Assembly: GCA_902802575.1 (NCBI GenBank)
Contig: CADCMN010000031.1
Coordinates: forward strand, 1 to 45,925
Reading direction: 5' to 3'
DNA length: 45,925 nucleotides
DNA from: an uncultured Eubacteriales bacterium
Lineage (GTDB): Bacteria; Bacillota; Clostridia; Christensenellales; CAG-138
Positions 39,458 through 45,925 of this stretch are shown in pieces (position 1 is the stretch's first letter; each line of letters begins with the position of its first letter). The notes below the pieces were generated by a model, which was not told where the DNA came from, did not search any database, and saw only the letters and a program-made list of their open reading frames with translations. The translations under genes were made by a program, and so were the position numbers.

Positions 39458-39647
39458 AGCAGGAAAATCATACCACATTTTCTCGGGCTTGTCCTGGCAA
39501 ACTTGCTTTTATTTTATCTTTTTTGTTAACCTTTTGTTTTTCGACAGACAGGGGCGGCACAAAATGATACAATGGCAACGTCCGGACATACGGGGACAGT
39601 ATGTGAGCAACACCGGTGAAACCACCCGGAAAGGAATGGGGCTTTAT

Positions 39648-40598
39648 ATGAAACAGATCAAAAAGAGAAGAAGGATCCTCCGCATCGGCAATCCCATCGG
39701 GTTCAGCCTGTTCTGCCTGGTGTGCCTGGGAGTGATGGCGGGGCTGTACCTGGGCATTTCCTGGGCCATCAAGACCGGCCCGGGCGTGGTGAAGGCCATG
39801 CGGGCCGTGGTCCAGGAGGAGGTCATGACCACCCCCACCGTGGAGCCGTCTCGGGAGCCCAAGGATGAGCTTTTGCCCACCGCCACGCCCACACCGGAGG
39901 TGAAGGAGACCCCGGCCCTCGGCACGCCGAGCGTCGCCACCCCCGAGCCCTCGGCCTTTGTGAGCGCCGGCCCCGCCGGGAATTACAGCGCCGCCCTCTA
40001 CGGCCAGGTCATCGGCGTCGATCCCTGCCGCGACAGCACCAATAACCGGGAGGAGGCGGAAAACAACCTGGTCCTGGCGAACCGTCTCAAGCGGTATTTG
40101 GAGGACCGGGGCGCCACGGTGGTCCTGGGGCGGACCGAGAATGACAAGGGCAAGGTGACGGACAGCGCCCGGGCCAAAATCTTCCTGGAGGCCGGCTGCA
40201 CCTATGTGGTCCGTCTCAAATGCAACGCCATCAACGCCAAGACCTCCGCCTGCTACGTCAAGGTGACGAGCAAGAACAAGAGCTTCGGTCAGAAGATGAT
40301 CGACGCATACGTCCTGGCCACCGGCATGAAGAAGCAGAGCAACAAGAAGAACGGCGTCAAGGTGGAGGACGATCCTGTGGCCGCCAAGTGCGGCTGCCCC
40401 TGCGTGGCGTACCTCCTGGGCAACTGGAAGAACGCCACGGACTACGCCAATTTGCACGACGAGGCGTTCATCGAACGCATGTGCGAGGGCATCTTCAACG
40501 GCCTGATGGCCCAGATCAACGACGAGCCCGTCCCCACGGCCACTCCGACCGTCACGGACCGGCCGGCAGACACGCCGACGCCCACCGTCACGCCGTAA
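39648..40598 (+). CDS. Degenerate N-acetylmuramoyl-alanine amidase (amidase-3 fold), membrane-anchored
   Basis: From the ATG at 39648 (39636 is an alternative) the product has 316 residues: an N-terminal membrane helix (FSLFCLVCLGVMAGLYLGIS), a Pro/Thr linker (60-105), and an amidase-3 domain (119-290) ending in a second Pro/Thr tail. Of the usual catalytic residues only the middle zinc Glu remains (Glu136). The first His (DPGH in active enzymes) is Arg128 in DPCR, the second His (in S-x-H-x-N) is Lys191 in RLKCNA, and the catalytic Glu (in E-L-G-F) is Leu256 in LLGN. The fold and hydrophobic pattern are preserved, so it is probably a binding or regulatory pseudoenzyme, not a decaying gene. 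Confidence 0.8.
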   Translation: MKQIKKRRRILRIGNPIGFSLFCLVCLGVMAGLYLGISWAIKTGPGVVKAMRAVVQEEVMTTPTVEPSREPKDELLPTATPTPEVKETPALGTPSVATPEPSAFVSAGPAGNYSAALYGQVIGVDPCRDSTNNREEAENNLVLANRLKRYLEDRGATVVLGRTENDKGKVTDSARAKIFLEAGCTYVVRLKCNAINAKTSACYVKVTSKNKSFGQKMIDAYVLATGMKKQSNKKNGVKVEDDPVAAKCGCPCVAYLLGNWKNATDYANLHDEAFIERMCEGIFNGLMAQINDEPVPTATPTVTDRPADTPTPTVTP

Positions 40599-40620
40599 AC
40601 CATGTTTCACGCCATAAAAA

Positions 40621-40649
40621 ACAGAGCTCGCCAGGAGCTCTGTTTTTTT
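40621..40649. terminator. Bidirectional terminator
   Basis: ACAGAGCTC (40621-40629) pairs with GAGCTCTGT (40635-40643); T-runs lie on both strands. It ends the amidase-like gene and the arginine deiminase gene. Confidence 0.85.
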
Positions 40650-40659
40650 GCTCGCTTTG

Positions 40660-41880
40660 TCAGAGACTGTCCCGCACCAAAGGCATGCTCATGCAGCGGG
40701 GGCCGCCCCGGCCCCGGGACAGCTCGGAGGAGGGGATCTCGTGGACGGTGATGCCGTGGTCCCGCAGGATGCTGTTGGTCACATGGTTGCGGATGTAGGT
40801 GATGACCTCCCCGGGCGCCACCGCCAGGGTGTTGGCGCCGTCGTTCCACTGCTCCCGGGCCGCGTCGATGGTGCTGGCGCCGCCGCAGCGGATCAGGGTG
40901 ATCTTGTCCAGCCCCATGACCTCCCGCAGCGCCTCGTCGATGGGCAGGCCGGTTTCGGTGATGTTCAGCTTCCGCGTGCCGTCGCCCCGGGTGAGCAGGA
41001 AGGAGCGCATGGACCGCTGAATGTTGGGATGGACCACGAACTTGTCCACGTCCACCATGGTCATGACCGTGTCAAGGTGCATGAAGGTGCGGAACTTCGG
41101 CAGGTCGATGACCAAAATCTGCTCCACCCCCATGTGGGCGGCCAGGACCTTCTCGGCCATATCCTCGATGGCCTGGGGGCTGGTGCGCTCGCTCATGCCC
41201 ACGGCGATGGTCCTTTCGTTGAGGACCAGGGTGTCGCCGCCCTCGATGGACCAGCTCTTGCCGCGCTCGTACCAGTGGGGCACGTTCTTATAGATGGGAT
41301 GATAGCGGAAGATGTAATCGGCGAACAGGGTCTCCCGCTGCCGGATCTCGTTGGCCATGTGGGAGATGATGACCCCGTTGCCAAGGCACGCGAAGGGGTC
41401 CCGGGTGAAGTACAGGTTGGGCATGGATTCGGCATAGAAGGGGAAGTCCTCCTGGGCGTAGTCCACCAAATGGTACTTGGTGAGCTTGGCGATCTGGCTC
41501 TTGCGCACGCCGCCGGCCATGGCGTCGAACAGCTTGTCCGTGGGCAGGGCCAGCAGATACTCCTTCACCGCCTCCTGCATATAGGAGCCATAGAGGTGGG
41601 CCTCCCGCACATAGTCCGAGACCAGCTCCTCCCTGACGCCGCCCCGGTTCACCGCTTCGCACAGCAGATCCTTCAAATACATCACGTTCACGCCGCACTG
41701 ACGCAGGATGCAGGCGAAGGTGTCGTGCTCCTGCTGGGCGTACACCAGATAGGGGATATCGTCGAAAAGCTGATGGGACAGATAATCTGGCATCAGGTTT
41801 TCCAGCTCCACACCGGGCCGGTGCAGCAGCACGGTCTTGAGTTTTCCGACTTCGGAACGAACGCTGATGGGGGAATCCAT
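40660..41880 (-). CDS. arcA: Arginine deiminase
   Basis: The 406-residue product is a full-length arginine deiminase: LKTVLLHRPGVELENLMPDY at the start, MPNLYFTRDPFACLGNGVII, SIEGGDTLVLNERTIAVGMS, KFRTFMHLDTVMTMVDVDKF and the nucleophile Cys396 in GRGGPRCMSMPL. It converts arginine to citrulline and ammonia. AAAGGAG lies 12 bases before the ATG. No ornithine carbamoyltransferase, carbamate kinase or arginine/ornithine exchanger gene lies nearby, so if the energy-yielding pathway exists its other genes are elsewhere. It follows the M15 lipoprotein gene by 73 bases on the same strand. Confidence 0.96.
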   Translation of the reverse strand: MDSPISVRSEVGKLKTVLLHRPGVELENLMPDYLSHQLFDDIPYLVYAQQEHDTFACILRQCGVNVMYLKDLLCEAVNRGGVREELVSDYVREAHLYGSYMQEAVKEYLLALPTDKLFDAMAGGVRKSQIAKLTKYHLVDYAQEDFPFYAESMPNLYFTRDPFACLGNGVIISHMANEIRQRETLFADYIFRYHPIYKNVPHWYERGKSWSIEGGDTLVLNERTIAVGMSERTSPQAIEDMAEKVLAAHMGVEQILVIDLPKFRTFMHLDTVMTMVDVDKFVVHPNIQRSMRSFLLTRGDGTRKLNITETGLPIDEALREVMGLDKITLIRCGGASTIDAAREQWNDGANTLAVAPGEVITYIRNHVTNSILRDHGITVHEIPSSELSRGRGGPRCMSMPLVRDSL

Positions 41881-41953
41881 GGTAGACAGTTGCTCCTTTG
41901 CATCGTTTTATTGGTGTCGGTATGCGAACCGTGGGGAACGAAGGTCGGTCCCG

Positions 41954-43348
41954 TCAGGCGGGATCGGTGGCCTGTGCCGGATCGTCGATATAGGAGAACA
42001 CCTTTCGCATGGCGTAGGGCCCCTCGCTGAAGAGCTCCGGCGACAGCTCCGAAAGGGTGAAGTGCATGGCGTCCGATTTGTGGGGATAGTAGACGCCCCA
42101 GGAGAATCCGGCCCGGTAGAACGCCAGCTCATACAGGAAATAGTTGGTCAGCACCTCGGGCACGCCGCTGGCTCCGCCGCCCCGGACGGTCCCGGAATAG
42201 GTGAAGTCGTAGCACTGCTTCCCCTTGACGGTGACGACGCCGTTGTAGGTCACCTTCTGCGCTTCCCCGTAGATCCGTTCCCGGTTGGTCCGATTGTCCT
42301 TGTTGCTGGGGAAGCTGGCGTTGATATCCACCGCTGTGCCGAAGGAATGATGGCTGATGAAATCGCCGGAGTTGGTGAAGCGGCGGACCATGGTCCCGTT
42401 CATCTTGGTCACAAGATCGCTGAGGCGCACGGCCCCCGTGTCCAGATTGGGGCCGGTGAGATGGAGATAGGTGTTCTCCATGTAGCGGCAGGCCTGCTCG
42501 AAATAGGGGATGGCGTCCACATGGCAGGTCCACTTCTTGCCCTTGAGGCAGAGGGCGGTGCCCACGTACTGCTTGGTCCAAGCGGGATCGAGGGTGATCC
42601 GATGAGAGCCGCTTTGGAGCTTGTATCGGAACATGAACCGCTCCGGGGCGCCGAAAAAGCGGAGGGCGGCGGAGTAATTGAGCCGGAGGTTGTTGGGCTG
42701 CAGCTGGATCCATTCCTCATGGGTCACCCGGAACTGGGTTTCGGCCAGGACCTTCTCCTGGCTGGCGGTGTCCTGCCCCAGGATGCGCAGGGTGTAGGTG
42801 CCGAGGGGGAGCTGTTGAAACTTCAGCTGCTCCGCTATGCAGTCCACGTCGGGGGAGAAGGTCTCGTCCAGCAGCCGACAGGACAGCGCCCGGTCCTCCG
42901 GGCTGAACCGCTGCTCGCCTTGCTGCACCGGGCTGCCCTTGCCGTTGAGGATCTCCGCCCGCACCAGAAGCAGGGGCTCGGGCCCGCTGACGACGCCGTC
43001 GATCCAGAAGGGCTGGCCCTTCTGGACCTGGGTGCCCAGGGTGGGCAGTGGCATCTCCTCCGACGCCGTGAACGTAAGCGGCTGGGGCTCCGGGGTGGGC
43101 TCGGGGGTGGCTGTGGGTTCCGCCGTCGCCGTGCAGCTGGGCGCCAAAGAGGGGAGGGGACTTTCCAACGGCGCAGCCGTGGGGGTGGCTTTCGCCAAGA
43201 TGAGGATCTGCGCCGGCTCAGCCGTGGGCGTCGGGGCGATCTCCACCGCAGCCGCCGTCGCCGTGGGCGCAGCTTCCGCCCGGGGCGCCGTCGCCTGCCC
43301 GCAGCCCGCCAGGAGCATCAGTATCAAAATGGCCGAAATCTTTTTCAT
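41954..43348 (-). CDS. M15-family peptidase lipoprotein with a long Pro/Thr linker
   Basis: The 464-residue product has a lipoprotein signal (LILMLLAGC, Cys16), a low-complexity Ala/Pro/Thr segment (20-92), a beta-rich middle domain (95-215), and a C-terminal M15 domain. Zinc ligands are His334 and Asp341 in SHHSFGTAVDIN and His429 in DAMHF. It is the second M15 lipoprotein of the window (compare 18904), with an extra middle domain that may recognise wall polymers. The ribosome site is weak. It may be co-transcribed with arcA, since no terminator separates them. Confidence 0.86.
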   Translation of the reverse strand: MKKISAILILMLLAGCGQATAPRAEAAPTATAAAVEIAPTPTAEPAQILILAKATPTAAPLESPLPSLAPSCTATAEPTATPEPTPEPQPLTFTASEEMPLPTLGTQVQKGQPFWIDGVVSGPEPLLLVRAEILNGKGSPVQQGEQRFSPEDRALSCRLLDETFSPDVDCIAEQLKFQQLPLGTYTLRILGQDTASQEKVLAETQFRVTHEEWIQLQPNNLRLNYSAALRFFGAPERFMFRYKLQSGSHRITLDPAWTKQYVGTALCLKGKKWTCHVDAIPYFEQACRYMENTYLHLTGPNLDTGAVRLSDLVTKMNGTMVRRFTNSGDFISHHSFGTAVDINASFPSNKDNRTNRERIYGEAQKVTYNGVVTVKGKQCYDFTYSGTVRGGGASGVPEVLTNYFLYELAFYRAGFSWGVYYPHKSDAMHFTLSELSPELFSEGPYAMRKVFSYIDDPAQATDPA

Positions 43349-43493
43349 ATGGGTATCATATCAACTTTCCGCAACAAATTCAACCGAAAACCCCAATGTA
43401 AATTCATACATTTCTTTGCATAATCATAACTTTATGCACCGGCTGAAAAGGCTCCGCAGGACCCTTTCCCGGGCGGGATGGCTCGTCAAAAAA

Positions 43494-43553
43494 AGCCTTC
43501 CCCTGGAGGGGAAGGGGGACCATCTATGGTGAATGAGGTGTTTTCTTCAGGGG
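43494..43553 (+). repeat. Third copy of the palindromic repeat family
   Basis: GCCTTCCCCTGGAGGGGAAG (from 43495), then ACCATCTATGGT and AATGAGGTGT, the same order of elements as at 36060-36145. To its left, GCTGAAAAGGC and CCCTTTCCCGGGCG (43442-43476) match the inner part of the block at 35484-35657. No nuclease gene is present here. Confidence 0.8.
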
Positions 43554-43576
43554 TGATCTTAGGATCATATGCTCGG

Positions 43577-43602
43577 AAAAAGGGCGCCCCGCGGAGCGCC
43601 CC
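43577..43602 (-). terminator. Terminator of the RCC1-like gene
   Basis: GGGCGC (43582-43587) pairs with GCGCCC (43596-43601); on the minus strand TTTTTCC follows. Confidence 0.65.
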
Positions 43603-43625
43603 TTGATCCTATACAACGCCGGACC

Positions 43626-44993
43626 CTACCGTTCCGGCACGCGGATATCCTTCCAGTCGGAGACGTCGCATCGGCCATCATTGTTATTGCCCACGGCCAC
43701 CACGGTGCCGTCCGCTTTCAGGCCCACCGTGTGACCCGAGCCTGCCGCTATGGCCACGATGTCCTTCCAGTCGGAGACATCGCATTGGCCATTCTTGTTA
43801 TAGCCGACAGCCACCACGGTGCCGTCCGCCTTTAGTCCCACCGTGTGAATATATCCTGCCGCGACGGCCACGATGTCCTTCCAGTCCTTCACGTTGCATT
43901 GGCCGTTATCGTTATCGCCCACAGCCACCACGGTGCCGTCCGCCTTCAGACCCACCGTGTGAACACCGCCTGCCGCGACGGCGACGATGTCCTTCCAGTC
44001 GGACACGTCGCATCGGCGGCTATACTTGTTATAGCCCACGGCCACCACGGTGCCGTCCGCCTTCAGGCCGACCGTGTGGAAAGCGCCGGCCGCGATGGCC
44101 ACGATGTCCTTCCAGTCGGACACGTCGCATTGACCGTCATCGTTTTCGCCCACGGCGACCACGGTGCCGTCCGCCTTCAGGCCCACGGTGTGATAGCCGC
44201 CGGCAGCGATGGCCACGATGTCGGTCCAGCGGTCCACGTTGCACTGGCCGTAATTGTGCATCTGATCTCTAAACTGAGTCGCCACCACGGTGCCGTCCGC
44301 CTTCAGGCCCACCGTGTGGTAATCGCCGGCCGTGACGGCCACGATGTCCGTCCAGTCGGACACGTCGCATTGGCCATACTCATTATAGCCCACGGCCACC
44401 ACGGTGCCGTCCGCCTTCAGCGCCACGGAATGATAGTAGCCGTCCACCAGGGTGTTCCCGCCCAACATACGGATCTTGCACAGCTTGACCAGCTTTTCGC
44501 TGTCCTTGTAATCGCCCAGGTCCGCGAAGGCGGCCTTGGCTTCTTCAAACTTCCCTTCGTTGTACAGGGCCAGGGCTTCGGTGTAGGCCTGGTTCCGCAG
44601 ACCCTCTTTGCAGGCCTCGACCTGATCTTCGCTGTCCTTGAAGTCGCCCAGCGCCTTGAATACCTTCATGGCCTTCTTAAACTCGCCATCCTCGTACAGC
44701 GCGACGCCGTACTTATACTGGCTCTTGTTCACCATGTAGGGGCTGTCCTTGAAGTCGCCCAGGCCTTCGAAGACGGCGATGGCCTCCTCATACTGTCCCG
44801 CGGCCAGGAGCGCCTCGCCCTCGGCGTACTTTCTGCCGGGGATGAGGACCTTGAGGACGATCACCGCCGCTGCCAGCACGACGATGACGGCTGCTATTAT
44901 GCCGATGATCAGCCCGGTGCGCTTTTTCTTCGGCGCGGGGGCCTGTTCGGCCTCGTTTTCATATTCATATTCGTATTCGTTGTTCATTTCCAT
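43626..44993 (-). CDS. Membrane protein with seven RCC1-like repeats
   Basis: The 455-residue product has an acidic Tyr/Glu-rich N-terminus (MEMNNEYEYEYENEAEQA), a single membrane helix (27-50), three TPR-like repeats each closing with LGDFKDS or LGDYKDS (56-170), and seven RCC1-like repeats (187-455) of about 38 residues: HTVGLKADGTVVAVG, then a variable loop ending in QCDVSDWKDIVAVAAG. Seven units fit one closed beta propeller. The topology suggests cytoplasmic N-terminus and external propeller. The repeats are nearly identical in DNA (about 43629-44435), so recent amplification or exchange is likely. The start is taken at 44993; 44987 is also possible. Ligand unknown. Confidence 0.85.
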   Translation of the reverse strand: MEMNNEYEYEYENEAEQAPAPKKKRTGLIIGIIAAVIVVLAAAVIVLKVLIPGRKYAEGEALLAAGQYEEAIAVFEGLGDFKDSPYMVNKSQYKYGVALYEDGEFKKAMKVFKALGDFKDSEDQVEACKEGLRNQAYTEALALYNEGKFEEAKAAFADLGDYKDSEKLVKLCKIRMLGGNTLVDGYYHSVALKADGTVVAVGYNEYGQCDVSDWTDIVAVTAGDYHTVGLKADGTVVATQFRDQMHNYGQCNVDRWTDIVAIAAGGYHTVGLKADGTVVAVGENDDGQCDVSDWKDIVAIAAGAFHTVGLKADGTVVAVGYNKYSRRCDVSDWKDIVAVAAGGVHTVGLKADGTVVAVGDNDNGQCNVKDWKDIVAVAAGYIHTVGLKADGTVVAVGYNKNGQCDVSDWKDIVAIAAGSGHTVGLKADGTVVAVGNNNDGRCDVSDWKDIRVPER

Positions 44994-45025
44994 GGAAAAA
45001 CCCCGTTCTTTCTTGGAATATCCCC

Positions 45026-45053
45026 AGTATACCATACTATTCGCGATGTGCAA
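45026..45053 (-). promoter_or_regulatory. Promoter of the RCC1-like gene
   Basis: On the minus strand TTGCAC (45053-45048), 16 bases, TATACT (45031-45026), about 33 bases before the ATG. Confidence 0.7.
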
Positions 45054-45234
45054 CAGCCTTTTGCCGCCGAAGGAGACGCAGCCGGAGTCGTAGCCGCACG
45101 GTGCATCCGGGGCGCAGCTCGGTTTATCCGTCATAACGCCGACGATCTTGTCTCTTTCTAATCAGATCTGAATAGTATATAAAAAGCATATCATGCCAAA
45201 CGGCAGAACACAATCCCGCATCCGCATAGGGCAA

Positions 45235-45265
45235 GGAAAAAGGAAGGGGCGTGCCCTTCCTTTCC
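45235..45265. terminator. Terminator of prs
   Basis: AAAGGAAGGG pairs with CCCTTCCTTT around a small loop; on the minus strand a short T tract follows. The remaining sequence 45054-45234 shows no gene that I can support. Confidence 0.65.
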
Positions 45266-45279
45266 GTGTGGCGTTTGGT

Positions 45280-45925
45280 TCAGTCCCCCAGCAAGGTCAG
45301 CTGCTCGGCGAAGCTCATGTCCAGCATGCGCTTGTTGACGCGGTTGTCGAAGAGGGTGCTCATGGGGGCCTTGTCGTGGATGATCTTCACGGCCTGGGCG
45401 AACATGGGCGCGGCGGAGATGATCTTGATCTTGGGGTGCTTGCGGACGATGAACTCGTAGGGGCTCTCGTCGAAGCGGCTCAGGGCCTTTTCATTCATGC
45501 AGTTGTGAGACAGAGCGCCGAAGATCCGGTTGGCGCCCTTCTCCTTCAGGCCCCGGGCGATGTCCACCATGGTGCCGCCGGAGATGGAGAAGTCGTCCAC
45601 CACCAGGCAGTTCTTGTTCTCCACTTCGCCGATGACCTCCAGGACCTTGGCGTTCTCCGAGTGATCGGTGCGGGTCTTGTCGCCGATGGCCACGGGGCAG
45701 CCGATCTGCTTGGCGAAGTCCCTGGCCCGCTTGGCGGAGCCGGCGTCCGGAGAGACCACCACCAGATCCTCGTCCACGATGCCCGACCGCTTCACGTACT
45801 CGGTGAGCAGGGGCTCAGCCCGCAGGTGGTCCACCGGCTTCTTGAAGAAGCCCTGGATCTGGGCGGCGTGCAGGTCCATGAAGATGACCCGGTCCACGCC
45901 CGCGGCCTCGATGCAGTCCGCGCAG
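45280..45925 (-). CDS. prs: Ribose-phosphate pyrophosphokinase, 5' end off the window
   Basis: The frame is open to the right edge, giving about 214 C-terminal residues. Visible family marks are DRVIFMDLHAAQIQGFF, SPDAGSAKRARDFAKQIG, and the PRPP loop VVDDFSISGGTMVDIARGL. The loop differs from the usual VVDD-x-IDTAGT form, and SPDAGS differs from SPD-x-GG, so this is a divergent member of the family, as found in some Clostridia. The enzyme makes PRPP from ribose-5-phosphate and ATP for purine, pyrimidine, His and Trp synthesis. A terminator follows at 45235-45265. Confidence 0.9.
   Translation of the reverse strand, partial: CADCIEAAGVDRVIFMDLHAAQIQGFFKKPVDHLRAEPLLTEYVKRSGIVDEDLVVVSPDAGSAKRARDFAKQIGCPVAIGDKTRTDHSENAKVLEVIGEVENKNCLVVDDFSISGGTMVDIARGLKEKGANRIFGALSHNCMNEKALSRFDESPYEFIVRKHPKIKIISAAPMFAQAVKIIHDKAPMSTLFDNRVNKRMLDMSFAEQLTLLGD

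Noticed and set aside
41837..45161. Long plus-strand frames opposite the M15 lipoprotein and the RCC1-like gene
   Set aside because: They are mirror frames of GC-rich repetitive coding sequence; the minus-strand products have signal peptides, catalytic motifs and domain repeats, the plus-strand ones have none.

Overview
The window looks like a chromosomal segment from a GC-rich, spore-lineage Gram-positive bacterium (class Clostridia, probably an uncultured gut or rumen lineage near Christensenellales). The grounds are a SigH-type sigma factor in an mrnC-rlmB-sigH cluster, AGGAGG-type ribosome sites, an initiator tRNA with encoded CCA, a DUF2975/Cro-type regulator pair, and several surface lipoproteins with Pro/Thr-rich linkers. 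The taxonomic guess rests on gene content only.

Region 1 (1-6454) has a different, more AT-rich texture. It starts inside a UDP-glucose-dehydrogenase-like protein with a fused N-terminal helix-turn-helix. It then carries a decayed integrative element: an S24 (LexA/CI-like) repressor, a beheaded XRE regulator, the C-terminal part of a Tn1549-type relaxase, TnpV and a tyrosine integrase. A Fic-domain gene and a GIY-YIG nuclease gene follow as cargo. The region ends at three 11-bp direct repeats beside the 3' end of the initiator tRNA-fMet gene.

Region 2 (6455-20600) is ordinary chromosome. It holds a TIM-barrel isomerase, a secreted S41-type protein with a long leader, a plus-strand run (tiny acidic protein, methyltransferase, CBS, GNAT, 3'-5' exonuclease, P-loop kinase), a phospholipid operon read leftward (pgsA, HAD phosphatase, cdsA, lipid kinase, gtrA), proS, an M15 peptidase lipoprotein and a GNAT.

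Region 3 (20596-31002) begins with a six-gene leftward operon (lamin-tail protein, mrnC, rlmB, sigH, YfcC-type transporter, unknown protein), followed by an aspartate kinase on the plus strand. A scarred zone comes next: fragments of the acyl-CoA ligase 3' end and of the unknown protein are fused together at 26923-27211. Beside them sits an AT-rich island with an XRE regulator and a secreted triple-BIG2 protein that share operator palindromes. The full ligase gene follows, split by a perfect 49-bp tandem duplication.

Region 4 (31060-45925) holds a DUF2975/HTH/DUF4173 membrane cluster, a DUF3997-like lipoprotein, a Crp/Fnr regulator, a DUF559 endonuclease sandwiched between palindromic repeats, an acyltransferase, a TSCPD protein, an L,D-transpeptidase, a SLOG protein, an amidase-3 homologue lacking most of its catalytic residues, a stand-alone arginine deiminase, a second M15 lipoprotein, a seven-repeat RCC1-like membrane protein, and prs truncated by the right edge. 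Four surface proteins here share the same Pro/Thr linker and act, or once acted, on peptidoglycan.
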